Below, piece by piece: positions 54,218 to 63,607 of a DNA stretch of 64,000 nt. The DNA is from an uncultured Pseudomonadota bacterium (lineage in GTDB: Bacteria; Pseudomonadota; Gammaproteobacteria; Steroidobacterales; Steroidobacteraceae): contig CAILZL010000018.1 in the NCBI GenBank assembly GCA_903838705.1, positions 177,537-241,536 on the forward strand. The letters are read 5' to 3'. Within the stretch, counting starts at the first letter, position 1, and each line of letters opens with the position of its first letter. The position numbers and the translations under genes were made by a program. The notes beneath the pieces are model-generated. The model ran no database searches and had not been told where the DNA came from. It saw only the letters and a list, made by a program, of their open reading frames with translations.

Positions 54218-54859
54218 ATGAAATTCAGCATAATTGTGCCGCATTACGATCAATCAATAAGCGATGACGATTTCAGCCGGGGCATACAAAGCCTTCTGGA
54301 TCAGACCGATCAGGATTTTGAGGTATTGATTTACCATGACGGGCCGGTAACAAGGCATGTCCCTGATATCTGGAAAAAACTGGGTGAGCGGTCCTGTCTG
54401 GAAATCACCGACTCCAGAGAAAACAACTGGGGTCATGGCAACAGGGATAAAGGTATCAGGCGATCACGCGGTGAATATATTGTTCATTTCAACCCGGACA
54501 ATGTGCTGTATGCCAATGCGCTGGAGGAGCTCCGCAAGGAATCCGAAAAGGTTTACAACCTTGTGCCCACTTCCAATCACATTATTGTCTTTCCCATTCT
54601 TATGAGAGGCATGCAGGGGAATGGCAAGTATCTGTGGAGAGACAGGCAGAATGCGCAAACGAATTACATGATTTTCACCGGGTACCCGACTCTTAAATAC
54701 AATGTCGATGCCATGCAGCTGGTCATGAAGGCTGATCTGTGGCGCCACTATGGTGGGTGGTATGACAAATCAGAAGAATCAGATGGGAATATGTATCCGA
54801 GGTTTGTTCAGGAGCATGGAGCCAGATACTGTTCCAGGATATTGGGCGAGCATTGGTAA
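54218..54859 (+). CDS. Family 2 glycosyltransferase-like protein
   Basis: 213 residues from ATG 54218 (MKFSIIVPHYDQ). GT-A fold opening SIIVPHYDQSISDDDFSRGIQSLLDQTDQDFEVLIYHDGP, then GHGNRDKGIRRSRGEYIVHFNPDNVL, where FNPDN stands in the DxD position (no second Asp). GGWYDKSEESDGNMYPRFVQEHG at the end matches the acceptor-binding region of GT2 enzymes. It is short for GT2 and isolated from other polysaccharide genes, between sspB and metY. Sugar donor and acceptor unknown. Confidence 0.78.
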   Translation: MKFSIIVPHYDQSISDDDFSRGIQSLLDQTDQDFEVLIYHDGPVTRHVPDIWKKLGERSCLEITDSRENNWGHGNRDKGIRRSRGEYIVHFNPDNVLYANALEELRKESEKVYNLVPTSNHIIVFPILMRGMQGNGKYLWRDRQNAQTNYMIFTGYPTLKYNVDAMQLVMKADLWRHYGGWYDKSEESDGNMYPRFVQEHGARYCSRILGEHW

Positions 54860-54906
54860 TTTGAGCACGACCGTGTTCTTTCTGTGCTCTGCGCTGGAGT
54901 CATACA

Positions 54907-54955
54907 CGGGAGGACTGAACATACAGCCCTCCCGCTGTGAGCTTCGCTCTGGTTT
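54907..54955. terminator. Hairpins between convergent glycosyltransferase and metY genes
   Basis: CGGGAGG / CCTCCCG (54907-54913 with 54928-54934, 14-nt loop) is followed by a small GAGC-TTC-GCTC hairpin and TGGTTTTT, so it could end the plus-strand transcript. The T-run abuts the metY stop. Confidence 0.5.
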
Positions 54956-56248
54956 TTAAACCGCCGCCAGTGCCATCTGCAGATCTGCCTTCAGATCATC
55001 GATATGTTCGATGCCCACACACAGACGAACTGTTTCTTCACTGATCCCCGACTTGATCATTTCCTCTGCTGACAGTTGACGGTGGGTGGTGGAAGCTGGA
55101 TGCGTGGCCAGTGACTTGCAATCGCCAATGTTGACCAGGCGCGTGAACAGTTGCAGTGCATCAAGGAATTGTTCGCCGCCTGCCCGGCCGCCCTTTACGC
55201 CGAAGGTCAGCAGACCGGAAGCGCGACCATCCATCAATTCCCTTGCGAGTTGATGATCGGGGTGGTCGGCGAGGCCGGCATAATTTACCCAGCTGACTTT
55301 TGCATGTGACTTCAGATATTGCGCAACAGCAAGCGTGTTGCTGCATATACGATCCATGCGCAATGCCAGGGTTTCAATGCCTTGTAAAATCTGCCAGGCA
55401 TTGAATGGCGAAATGGCTGCGCCCATGTTGCGCAGAGGTACGACGCGGGCACGACCAATATATGCAGCGGGACCCAGTGCTTCGGTGTACACCACGCCGT
55501 GATAACTGACATCAGGTTCATTCAACCCTTTAAAGCGTTCCTTGTGATCTGCCCAGGGAAACTTGCCGGAGTCAACAATGATGCCGCCGATGCTGGTGCC
55601 ATGACCGCCAAGATACTTGGTGAGTGAGTGCACCACGATGTCGGCGCCGTGTTCAATGGGCCGGCACAGATACGGACTGGGAACCGTGTTGTCCACTATC
55701 AATGGAATGCCATGACGATGTGCCAGTGCCGCCATTGCAGCGATGTCAGTGATGTTGCCCTGCGGATTGCCCAGTGACTCCACATACAGAGCTTTAGTGC
55801 GTGCATCGATCAGCGGTTCAAAACTGGCCGGTTTGCGATAATCTGCAAAGCGCACTTCAATACCGAATTGCGGCAGCGTATGCGCAAACAGATTGTATGT
55901 GCCGCCATACAATGCGCTGCTGGATACAATGTTGTCACCAGCTTCAACAATCGTCTGAATAGCGTAGGTGATTGCAGCTTGGCCTGATGCCAGCGCCAGT
56001 GCAGCCAGTCCTCCCTCCAGTGCGGCGACACGCTCTTCGAGCACGGCCTGTGTGGGATTCATGATGCGCGTATAGATATTGCCCGGCACCTTCAGATCAA
56101 ACAGGTCTGCGCCATGCTGGGCGCTGTCGAATGAATATGCCACGGTCTGATACAGCGGCACGGCCACGGAATGCGTAGTGGGTTCAGGTGAATAGCCCGC
56201 ATGCACTGACTTGGTTTCAAAACGCCACTGGCTGGTATCGCGGGTCAT
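54956..56248 (-). CDS. metY: O-acetylhomoserine sulfhydrylase / aminocarboxypropyltransferase
   Basis: 430 residues, Cys/Met-metabolism PLP enzyme family. PLP Lys in [28 protein letters not shown]; other motifs [73 protein letters not shown] and [15 protein letters not shown]. Length and the opening match OAH sulfhydrylase (MetY), which makes homocysteine from O-acetylhomoserine and sulfide, not cystathionine synthase (about 390 aa). CAGGAG precedes the ATG. No MET-box or SAM riboswitch was recognised upstream. The CysB-like regulator at the left end is a possible sulfur-signal link. Confidence 0.93.
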   Translation of the reverse strand: MTRDTSQWRFETKSVHAGYSPEPTTHSVAVPLYQTVAYSFDSAQHGADLFDLKVPGNIYTRIMNPTQAVLEERVAALEGGLAALALASGQAAITYAIQTIVEAGDNIVSSSALYGGTYNLFAHTLPQFGIEVRFADYRKPASFEPLIDARTKALYVESLGNPQGNITDIAAMAALAHRHGIPLIVDNTVPSPYLCRPIEHGADIVVHSLTKYLGGHGTSIGGIIVDSGKFPWADHKERFKGLNEPDVSYHGVVYTEALGPAAYIGRARVVPLRNMGAAISPFNAWQILQGIETLALRMDRICSNTLAVAQYLKSHAKVSWVNYAGLADHPDHQLARELMDGRASGLLTFGVKGGRAGGEQFLDALQLFTRLVNIGDCKSLATHPASTTHRQLSAEEMIKSGISEETVRLCVGIEHIDDLKADLQMALAAV

Positions 56249-56555
56249 GACTGACTCCTGTGTTGTTGGTATGGAATGCCGAGTCTACTGATTTCACCAT
56301 CGCTGTGCAGTAGGCGTATGGGCAGGGTCTGGTTACCTGATGATAGTCCGGGTAATCATGGCAGCCGGTCGCAGCACTAGCTACTGATTTGCTGGCTTCA
56401 GGGAAGCTGCGATCTGGCTGGTTTAAGCTAATCCAGCTTTCTGAGACTTGGCCGGCACCATCTGGAATCAGAGGTGCGCGAATGGATTGTCTATCTGTTT
56501 ACGGATCGGGACTGGAACGTCACACCACATGACGTTCCAGTGCGTTCAGTCAGAT
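56249..56555. other. 307-nt intergenic region between metY and the phosphoesterase gene
   Basis: Contains the metY promoter region and, just past the phosphoesterase stop, a perfect 12-bp inverted repeat ACTGGAACGTCA-N7-TGACGTTCCAGT (56511-56541). Both genes read leftward, so the repeat is the transcript-end hairpin of the phosphoesterase, but it lacks a T-run on the minus strand. No coding frame with family features is seen. Confidence 0.55.
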
Positions 56556-57824
56556 TCAGGGAATCACGCGTTCCCAGCTGAATGGACCAAAGCTGCTAGC
56601 CGTGGTGGGGTAGCTGGCACGCGGGTTGATATTGAGCCGTGTGTATTGCAACGGGAAGGTGCTGCCATGAACCACCAGACGATGGAAATTGGCTACACCA
56701 TCTGCATAGTAAGGGTGATTGTCGTAGCTATCATCCGTACAAGCGGCCGTATCAGTGCCGGTGCCGGTTTCAATGACACAAGGTGCATTGTTCTGCAGCG
56801 GGTTGTCTGAGCGGTACTTATGCGAATCACCGTTTATCAGCAGGACTGACTTGTTGAAGTCCCTGGTGAGTGCGGCAATTTTTGCAATGAAAGGTTCGTA
56901 GTTGGCGATATGAGCCAGTGACGGGCCTGTGCCATCAAGATCCCACATGTCCGCCTGTTCAACGATGACAACAGCCTTGTCACCATGCGCCTTTGCCTGA
57001 ATAAAGGCTGCATCCAGCCAGCGCAGATCAGCGGCAGTTCGCTGGGCCACTTCCTGAATCTGTGGTCCTGACCTGGTTGTACCGAAAGCACTGGTGTTCC
57101 ACTGATCGTCATCATTGTTTGAGCCACCGGGAATATTCAATGTTACGAACATGACCTGTGACTGTTCCCACATGACGTTCTCAACGTACTCTGAATCAGC
57201 AGGATGCGCGGGGTCGAAAGCCTGAGCCTGTGAAGTGACATACTTGGTGCGCCCACCGAGTGTCTTGCCGGCTTCCGGAAAGAACATGGAGCGGACCAGT
57301 GCGAGGTTCGCGACCGGATGTCCGGCTGCGTAATCTACATATTCACCAGCGGCATTTTTCACGCCGCCGCCTTCCTTTGACTTCTGGCAATCAGTCCATT
57401 CATTGTCACCGGGGGTATAGACCAGCGGATCTTTGAATTGCGTCCACAGATTGAAGACGGTCTGGTTGTAAGCCATTGTGCAGTAGGTGCTGCCGGAATG
57501 AATGTCGCCCGCGTGCACTACCAGTTCTACTCTAGGGTCGCGATTGACGGCTGCGATGAATGCAGGTGTTGCGGCGATCTGTCTTGTGTCGCCCGGATTT
57601 GGGCCATTCGGGCTGTCAGGTAAAAAAGTTGAGCCGGCAGGACATTCATCTGCGGCGGCGGCTGAAGTGGGTGCCTTGCAACCGTAAGGGGCATCGCCAT
57701 ACACAGCGAGGGAGAAACTGCGATCAGAGTGAAACTCCATTTCCTCATCACGATCTGCCAGTACGGGCATTGCTGTGACCAGTCCCGTGGCAAGTACGAC
57801 TGTGGTAGCCAGTAATTTTTTCAT
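56556..57824 (-). CDS. Secreted metallophosphoesterase (calcineurin-like)
   Basis: 422 residues with signal peptide MKKLLATTVVLATGLVTAMPVLA. Binuclear-metal phosphoesterase motifs: SLAVYGDAPYG (D-x-x), VVHAGDIHSG (GDxH-like), YTPGDNEWTDC (GDNE) and LLINGDSHKYRSDNP (GDSH). Several Cys residues (TYCTMAYN, WTDCQKS, PCVIETG, AACTDD) suggest disulfides in the periplasm or outside the cell. The C-terminus has a beta-rich segment (YTRLNINPRASYP). Substrate unknown; alkaline-phosphatase-like or nucleotidase activity is possible. Followed by a 12-bp hairpin. Confidence 0.88.
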   Translation of the reverse strand: MKKLLATTVVLATGLVTAMPVLADRDEEMEFHSDRSFSLAVYGDAPYGCKAPTSAAAADECPAGSTFLPDSPNGPNPGDTRQIAATPAFIAAVNRDPRVELVVHAGDIHSGSTYCTMAYNQTVFNLWTQFKDPLVYTPGDNEWTDCQKSKEGGGVKNAAGEYVDYAAGHPVANLALVRSMFFPEAGKTLGGRTKYVTSQAQAFDPAHPADSEYVENVMWEQSQVMFVTLNIPGGSNNDDDQWNTSAFGTTRSGPQIQEVAQRTAADLRWLDAAFIQAKAHGDKAVVIVEQADMWDLDGTGPSLAHIANYEPFIAKIAALTRDFNKSVLLINGDSHKYRSDNPLQNNAPCVIETGTGTDTAACTDDSYDNHPYYADGVANFHRLVVHGSTFPLQYTRLNINPRASYPTTASSFGPFSWERVIP

Positions 57825-58023
57825 GGATGCACTCTATTCAGTTAATGATGTTGGCCGGTCAGGCCCCTGACCGGTTGCTCTTGTGCGCTACTGAGTAGGG
57901 CTAATGCCTGATCCACCGCCACTCAGATAGCGTGGCTGAATGTATGCGGACTGTATTTCAGTCTGGTTTCAGCTGGATGAAATCTGGAATCGCCCGGATA
58001 GAGTTGCTGTTGTTGATGCGGTG

Positions 58024-58392
58024 TTATCCGCAGAATGCATCCTTGATCCATTGCAGTTTGGGTGCGCCGGCATCGCCTTCCAGACTGACCACATCAAATC
58101 GGGCGCGCAACTTCTGATACTCCCGATGAGTTTGCAGAAAGCGCTGTGCTGCCAGCAGCAGGCGCTGCTGTTTGCGTGTATTGATTGAAGCCAGTGCACC
58201 ACCGAAATTTCGATCACGGCGGAAGCGTACTTCTACAAACACCAGCGTCTGCTGATCCAGCATGACCAGATCGAGTTCGCCACCCGGGCAGCGGTAGTTG
58301 CGGGTAATGAGTTTTAACCCTGCGGCTTGCAGATGCCGAAGTGCATCCGCTTCACTCTGATCACCAGCTTCCTTGCGGTAACGATTGTCCAT
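58024..58392 (-). CDS. yraN: YraN-family (UPF0102) nuclease-like protein
   Basis: 122 residues. Restriction-endonuclease-like fold: ALRHLQAAGLKLITRNYRCPGGELDLVMLDQQTLVFVEVRFRRDRNFGGALASI, with the GELDLV and FVEVR(F) motifs that form the PD-(D/E)xK-type site. Function is not settled. Lies 10 nt downstream of lpoA in the conserved rsmI/lpoA-yraN arrangement. Confidence 0.93.
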   Translation of the reverse strand: MDNRYRKEAGDQSEADALRHLQAAGLKLITRNYRCPGGELDLVMLDQQTLVFVEVRFRRDRNFGGALASINTRKQQRLLLAAQRFLQTHREYQKLRARFDVVSLEGDAGAPKLQWIKDAFCG

Positions 58393-58402
58393 GTGCAGTC
58401 CA

Positions 58403-59632
58403 CTAATTGTTATTCAGGCCGGGTAATGGCTGCGGTGTGCCATTGATAATCTGAGCCCAGTCCAGTTGTCGATGTATGCGTCCCGATGAATCCAGAGTCA
58501 GCAGGCCGGTGGTGCCATGCAGAGGCGCTGCCAGCTGGGGCTGTGCGGTGTTCAGCCAGTCACATAATTTGTATGCATCAATACCAAAGGCATACAGGCG
58601 GCTGCGACTGCGCAAGGCGGCACCCCATGCGCGCTCCATCTGTGCGTACAAGTTCGCCGTATCGCTGTCGCGATTGATGACCCAGGGCATGTCGGCCACT
58701 CGCAATGCATCAATGTCCCTGCTCTTGCTGTCGGTGGCGTAACTGTCAGAGGTGGCATAAACAGGAATACTCGCATCGGACAACACGAAACGAATCGCCG
58801 GATACACCTGTCTGGCCTGTGCGGGCTGGGCGGCCATGAAAACAAAATCAAAGTCATCACGGCTTTCCGGAATCGCGTTTCTGGCCGCTGGCGGGTCATC
58901 TGGCTTGCGTGCCGGCTGTGGTTTGCGCGAGGCAAACAGAGGCTTGACCAGGGCGACCAGATCAGTCGAATTCGGGTCATAACTGCGTGAATCAACAATG
59001 CTGTCGCCTGACGCCTTCAGTTCCTCAGCAAAAGCACGCTGCATGCGCTGTCCCCATTCATTTGCGGGTACGAGCATGATGGCGCGGTGGTGATCTTCTG
59101 CGATTGCGCGTTGCGCTACCTGGCGTGCTTCTTCTTCCGGATCAAGCGCAAACTGCAACATGAAACTTGTTGACAGTTGCTGATCACTCAGTGTGTTCAA
59201 TGCCAGTGTGCTCACGCTGGTAAGCCGGCTTTTCGCAAGTGCCTCAACGTCTTCTTTGAGCAGCGGGCCCACGATCATGTTCGCGCCATTCTGCAGCGCG
59301 CGTGAATAGGCATCCAGTACACCTTTATCATTGGTGTCAAATATCTCGATGTCACCACGCCTGCTGGCTGGCTGTTGCAGTGCGGCAGCGATGAAGCCAT
59401 CACGAATTGCCATGCCTGCTGCCTGTTGTTTACCGGACAGAGGCAGCAGCAGGGCAAGGCGCTGCAATGCAGGCGCAGTCACGGGTTGAGGTTGAGGTGG
59501 TGCCTTGGTCTGCGCTGCAGTACCCGATGGATTGCCAGGGGCACTTTGTGCCAGGCAATCAACGCCAAATGGCATCAGCAAGGTCAGCACAATTGATACG
59601 AACCGGAGTCTGGATGTGATCCGCACTTGCAT
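58403..59632 (-). CDS. lpoA: Penicillin-binding protein activator LpoA
   Basis: 409 residues from ATG 59632 (MQVRITSRLRFV); the track form extends back over the rsmI promoter. Signal sequence, then a periplasmic-binding-like (LppC/YraM) domain: LQRLALLLPLSGKQQAAGMAIRDGFIAAAL, IVGPLLKEDVEALAKS, MLVPANEWGQRMQRAFAEEL, VFMAAQPAQARQVYPAIRFV and YAFGIDAYKLCDWL. The N-terminal TPR domain of E. coli LpoA is missing, so it is the short form. A Cys (GVDCLAQS) near the signal end could be the lipidation site but is not a canonical lipobox. Activates PBP1A in relatives. Confidence 0.88.
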   Translation of the reverse strand: MQVRITSRLRFVSIVLTLLMPFGVDCLAQSAPGNPSGTAAQTKAPPQPQPVTAPALQRLALLLPLSGKQQAAGMAIRDGFIAAALQQPASRRGDIEIFDTNDKGVLDAYSRALQNGANMIVGPLLKEDVEALAKSRLTSVSTLALNTLSDQQLSTSFMLQFALDPEEEARQVAQRAIAEDHHRAIMLVPANEWGQRMQRAFAEELKASGDSIVDSRSYDPNSTDLVALVKPLFASRKPQPARKPDDPPAARNAIPESRDDFDFVFMAAQPAQARQVYPAIRFVLSDASIPVYATSDSYATDSKSRDIDALRVADMPWVINRDSDTANLYAQMERAWGAALRSRSRLYAFGIDAYKLCDWLNTAQPQLAAPLHGTTGLLTLDSSGRIHRQLDWAQIINGTPQPLPGLNNN

Positions 59633-59721
59633 GTCGCCTGATTCCCCCGCAGCATGAGAGCGCGCAACTGCGCTGTCACTGTTTCCTGATCCATTATACG
59701 GAGCTTCGCCAAGGTCGCCGC

Positions 59722-60570
59722 ATGTCCAATGGTATTTTATATGTGGTGGCGACACCGATCGGTAATCTGGATGATCTCAGCGCACGGGCGCGACAGATTC
59801 TGGCCAGCGTGCAGTTGATTGCCGCCGAAGACACCCGGCATAGCGGCAAGCTGTTGCAGCTGATCGGCTGCCATACACCGATGCTGTCCCTGCATGAACA
59901 CAATGAGCAGCATCGCACCGTCGAATTGTTGAATCGTCTGCAATCCGGTATGGATGTGGCGTTGATCTCTGATGCGGGCACTCCGCTGATCAGCGATCCC
60001 GGCTACGGTCTGGTGAGCGAGCTGATCCAGCACGGCATTCGTGTTGTGCCGATTCCTGGTGCTTGTGCCGCTATTGCGGCATTGTCTGTGTCGGGTTTGT
60101 CCACAGCGCGCTTTGCCTTTGAAGGATTTCTGGTTGCCAAATCGGGCAAGCGACGCGAACGGCTGCGTGAATTGCTGCATGAACCGCGCACTCTGGTGTT
60201 TTATGAAGCGCCGCATCGTTGTCAGGAGACGCTGGCCGACATGCTGGCCGTCTTTGGTGACAATCGTCGTGCGGCAGTGTGCCGCGAGCTGACCAAGCTG
60301 CATGAGACCAGCTACTACGGCACCTTGGGTGAACTGGCGCAACGCGCCGCAAACGATGCGGATATGTCGCGGGGTGAAATCGTGCTGGTGGTGGAAGGCG
60401 CGCCAGCGCTGGAAACTGCCGCCACCAGTATTCAGGCCGAGCAGTTGCTGTTCACATTACTGGAAGAGCTGCCCGCCTCGCAGGCCGCCAAACTGGCAGC
60501 TCGCATCTGTGGCGCCAATCGCGCCGAATTGTATGAGCTGGCAGTGAAGCACAAAGCCGGCAAGCAATAA
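59722..60570 (+). CDS. rsmI: 16S rRNA (cytidine1402-2'-O)-methyltransferase
   Basis: 282 residues of the tetrapyrrole-methylase fold: LYVVATPIGNLDDLSARARQIL, VQLIAAEDTRHSGKLL, GMDVALISDAGTPLISDPGYGLV, VPIPGACAAIAALSVSGLSTARFAFEGFL and FYEAPHRCQETLADM. Methylates the ribose of C1402 in the 30S P site. Divergent from lpoA, the conserved pair, with a 89-nt shared promoter region. rnpB begins 40 nt after its stop. Confidence 0.96.
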   Translation: MSNGILYVVATPIGNLDDLSARARQILASVQLIAAEDTRHSGKLLQLIGCHTPMLSLHEHNEQHRTVELLNRLQSGMDVALISDAGTPLISDPGYGLVSELIQHGIRVVPIPGACAAIAALSVSGLSTARFAFEGFLVAKSGKRRERLRELLHEPRTLVFYEAPHRCQETLADMLAVFGDNRRAAVCRELTKLHETSYYGTLGELAQRAANDADMSRGEIVLVVEGAPALETAATSIQAEQLLFTLLEELPASQAAKLAARICGANRAELYELAVKHKAGKQ

Positions 60571-60610
60571 TTACTTGCTTGTTGGGGGTGGTCTCTGCAC
60601 CATGCGCGCC

Positions 60611-60986
<376 letters not shown>

Positions 60987-61051
60987 TTTAAATTCGCTCA
61001 GTGAATTGCCCGGCTGGAAAGGCATCACACCTGTCCAGCCTGAGGTGACAG

Positions 61052-62176
61052 TTATCTCGCTGCGCGGCGTGCCGTGACCGCCTTGCTCAGCAGATCCAGC
61101 ACATATTCAGAATCATCCCAGCCGATACACGCATCGGTGATGCTCTGACCATAGACCAGCTGTGCTGCGTCATCCTTACCCGGTGTGAATTTCTGCGCAC
61201 CGGCTTTCAGATGGCTTTCTACCATTACGCCGAAAATATGTTCTGAACCGCCGCTGATCTGCCCGGCAATGTTGCGTGCTACTTCAAGCTGTTTTTCATG
61301 CTGCTTGCTGCTGTTGGCATGGGAGCAATCCACCATCAGACGCGGCGGCAGTTTGACGGCTTCAAGATCCTTGCATGCGCTGGCCACACTCTCGGCATCG
61401 TAGTTGGGCTTGTTGCCGCCGCGCAGAATGACATGGCAATCCTTGTTGCCGGTCGTAGCCACAATGGCCACCTGACCGTTCTTGTGAATGCTGAGGAAGT
61501 GATGGGGCCGCGCAGCAGATTGAATGGCATCGGTGGCGATACGAATGTTGCCATCTGTGCCATTCTTGAAGCCGATGGGAGCCGACAGACCCGAAGCCAG
61601 CTCACGATGCACCTGACTTTCGGTGGTACGCGCACCGATGGCGCCCCAGCTGATCAGATCACCGATGTACTGCGGCGAGATGGTGTCGAGGAATTCGCCA
61701 CCGGCCGGCAGGCCGAGGCGGTTGATGTCGCTCAGCAGCTGACGCGCAATACGCAGACCTTCATCAATGCGATAACTTTCATCCAGGCCCGGGTCATTGA
61801 TCAGTCCCTTCCAGCCCACCGTGGTGCGCGGTTTCTCGAAGTACACGCGCATGACAATTTCCAGCGTATCCGCATATTGCGCACGTTGTGCGCGCAGCTT
61901 GTGCGCATATTCCATTGCAGCAGCAGGATCATGAATCGAGCAGGGGCCGATGATCACCAGCAGGCGGTCATCCTTGCCGTTCATGATGTGCTTGATGTTC
62001 TGCCGTGTGGTGGTGATCAGGGTTTCCACGGTAGTGCCGCGAACCGGAAAGAAGCGCAGCAGATGTTCAGGCGGCGGCAACGGGCGCACTTCCTTGATCC
62101 GCTCATCGTCGGTCGGGCCGGTCTTGTCGATCGGCGCAATCCAGCCGTCGGCGGCACTGGTGGATTTGGTGGTCAT
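61052..62176 (-). CDS. 3-deoxy-7-phosphoheptulonate (DAHP) synthase, class I
   Basis: 374 residues from ATG 62176, with CAGGAGATCGTG upstream; the track start adds eight residues. Condenses PEP and erythrose-4-P, the first shikimate-pathway step. AroF/AroG/AroH family motifs: LLVIIGPCSIHDPAAAMEYA, MRVYFEKPRTTVGWKGLINDP, GGEFLDTISPQYIGDLISWGAIGARTTESQ, GFKNGTDG and LMVDCSHANSSKQH. Which isoform, and its feedback inhibitor, cannot be assigned by eye; Glu/Asp/Cys metal ligands are present. It is preceded by an attenuator with a Phe/Tyr/Trp-rich leader peptide, so expression follows aromatic amino acid supply. Confidence 0.96.
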   Translation of the reverse strand: MTTKSTSAADGWIAPIDKTGPTDDERIKEVRPLPPPEHLLRFFPVRGTTVETLITTTRQNIKHIMNGKDDRLLVIIGPCSIHDPAAAMEYAHKLRAQRAQYADTLEIVMRVYFEKPRTTVGWKGLINDPGLDESYRIDEGLRIARQLLSDINRLGLPAGGEFLDTISPQYIGDLISWGAIGARTTESQVHRELASGLSAPIGFKNGTDGNIRIATDAIQSAARPHHFLSIHKNGQVAIVATTGNKDCHVILRGGNKPNYDAESVASACKDLEAVKLPPRLMVDCSHANSSKQHEKQLEVARNIAGQISGGSEHIFGVMVESHLKAGAQKFTPGKDDAAQLVYGQSITDACIGWDDSEYVLDLLSKAVTARRAAR

Positions 62177-62224
62177 CACGATCTCCTGCACAGGTATCAA
62201 TCTTTAATAGATGGCTGGTCGGCC

Positions 62225-62255
62225 AAAAAAAAACCGCCGGTGTGTCCGGCGGTTT
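62225..62255 (-). terminator. Attenuator terminator of the DAHP synthase gene
   Basis: On the minus strand AAACCGCCGG-ACACA-CCGGCGGTTT (perfect 10-bp stem, 5-nt loop) runs into a T-run of about nine. It lies between the leader-peptide stop (62280) and the DAHP synthase start (62176), the position of an attenuator. Upstream GGTTT (next to the leader stop) and GGCGG could pair with its 5' arm as an antiterminator; that part is tentative. Confidence 0.9.
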
Positions 62256-62279
62256 GGTGATTCGATGTGTTTCTGAAAC

Positions 62280-62354
62280 CTACACGCTCGTTTCCCCGCC
62301 GCCTGCACGGTGCGAGAACCAGAAGTAGCGATAGAAGCAGAAAGCCGTATTCAT
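62280..62354 (-). CDS. Aromatic-rich leader peptide of the DAHP synthase gene
   Basis: A 24-codon frame missed by the ORF track (the listed 62197-62391 ORF is another frame). It begins MNTAFCFYRYFWFSHR: seven of residues 5-13 are Phe, Tyr or Trp (4 Phe, 2 Tyr, 1 Trp). It ends in TAG 25 nt before the terminator stem. A ribosome short of Phe-, Tyr- or Trp-tRNA would stall here, as in the pheA leader of E. coli. No Shine-Dalgarno is seen and the predicted transcript start falls on the ATG itself. Confidence 0.87.
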   Translation of the reverse strand: MNTAFCFYRYFWFSHRAGGGETSV

Positions 62355-62360
62355 GGCTGC

Positions 62361-62391
62361 AATCTACCATGCCACCTGACCCGGCCGTCAA
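62361..62391 (-). promoter_or_regulatory. Promoter of the DAHP synthase leader
   Basis: Minus-strand TTGACG (62391-62386), 19-nt spacer, TAGATT (62366-62361). The spacer is long and the -10 matches four of six consensus bases. The ATG of the leader is 7 nt past the -10, where transcription would begin. The -35 hexamer is identical to that of the trp promoter. Confidence 0.5.
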
Positions 62392-62413
62392 GCCAAATGG
62401 CGCTGGACGTGCA

Positions 62414-63217
62414 TTATGGCTGGATATCTAACGTAATACTGACCGGGCAATGATCGCTGCCCATGACATCTGCATGAATATCGGCTGCTGTCACCTTGCT
62501 GCGCAGCGACTGGGACACCAGCACGTAGTCAATTCTCCAGCCGATGTTCCGTGCCCGTGAGTTGGCGAAGTGACTCCACCATGAATAATGTCCGTTGCCC
62601 TGCTTGAACAGGCGCAGCGTGTCGACGAATCCGGCATCGATGAAATGCTGGAATCCGGCGCGCTCTTCATCAGTAAAGCCCTTCTTGCCCCGGTTGGATT
62701 TCGGGTTGGCCAGATCCAGTTCGGTATGCGCCACATTCAGGTCACCGCAGAAAATAACCGGCTTGTGTTGCTCAAGTTGCCGGCAGTAGGCCAGAAATGC
62801 CGGGTCCCACTTTTCATGGCGCAAGGCCAGCCGGCCCAGATCATCCTTGGCGTTGGGCGTATACACCGTAACCACATAAAACTTCTCGAACTCGGCGGCG
62901 ATAACGCGGCCTTCATCCGTAGGGTCACCGAACGCATCATCGGCAAAGCGATACTGACTGGTGATGTTCTCAGGCAGGCCGTTGATAACCGCCAGTGGCT
63001 TCTGCTTTGAAAAAATAGCAGTGCCTGAATAGCCTTTCTTCACCGCCGAATTCCAGTATTCAAAATAATCAGGCAGATCGACCTCGACCTGACCGCGTTC
63101 CGCCTTGGTTTCCTGCAGACACAGAATGTCGGGCTGATAGGTTTCCAGATAGGGGTAGAAGTTATTTTTCTTGAGCACCGCACGGATGCCGTTGACGTTC
63201 CACGAATGAATGCGCAT
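62414..63217 (-). CDS. xthA: Exodeoxyribonuclease III
   Basis: 267 residues from ATG 63217 (MRIHSWNVNGIRAVLKK); the track begins at an upstream TTG. Endonuclease/exonuclease/phosphatase fold: DILCLQETKAE (metal Glu), GYSGTAIFSKQKP, VVTVYTPNAK, FCGDLNVAHTELDLANPKSN, RIDYVLVS and MGSDHCPVSITLDI with the catalytic Asp-His. AP-endonuclease and 3' exonuclease in base excision repair, like MutY. Stands upstream of the DAHP synthase attenuator on the same strand. Confidence 0.95.
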   Translation of the reverse strand: MRIHSWNVNGIRAVLKKNNFYPYLETYQPDILCLQETKAERGQVEVDLPDYFEYWNSAVKKGYSGTAIFSKQKPLAVINGLPENITSQYRFADDAFGDPTDEGRVIAAEFEKFYVVTVYTPNAKDDLGRLALRHEKWDPAFLAYCRQLEQHKPVIFCGDLNVAHTELDLANPKSNRGKKGFTDEERAGFQHFIDAGFVDTLRLFKQGNGHYSWWSHFANSRARNIGWRIDYVLVSQSLRSKVTAADIHADVMGSDHCPVSITLDIQP

Positions 63218-63607
63218 AGAGGAAAGAGCCTGATTCAAAAGCGATGGTTTACAAGTTCAGAAGGTTCACCTTAATCTGGCATCTGCACGCAGCAACGCCA
63301 GAACGGACACAGCAGCTGAACTGCGCAAGTGTGCCTTAAATGTGCGCCGAAAGGTCAGGCTTGTGCAGGTGGATATACACAGGGTACACATTAAGCCAGA
63401 GCATACTGCTTTCATAGTGGATGGCAGAGATACGTCGATTCAAGCGAGCATGGCCGTGCAGGCGGATATCGTCACTGATCATCGTCGGTGATCGAGTTCT
63501 TCTTGTCGCCGGTGACGAAGTATCTGGATGAGGGGTTGAAGGTTAGATGAGGCTTGGTATCGGATTACATCGTTTTGGCTGACATCAGGTCAATAGGAGC
63601 AACTGAG
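63218..63607. other. 390-nt region without a recognised gene
   Basis: Between xthA and the small secreted-protein remnant. It should contain the xthA promoter (minus) and that of the small gene (plus). No consensus promoter pair, RNA gene or repeat family was recognised. GATCA-N7-TGATC near 63477 is the only dyad seen, and it is short. Confidence 0.4.

Noticed and set aside
61298-62260. 320-residue plus-strand ORF opposite DAHP synthase
   Set aside because: It is the antisense shadow of a clear DAHP synthase gene, has no family motif and covers the attenuator; composition reflects codon bias of the real gene.
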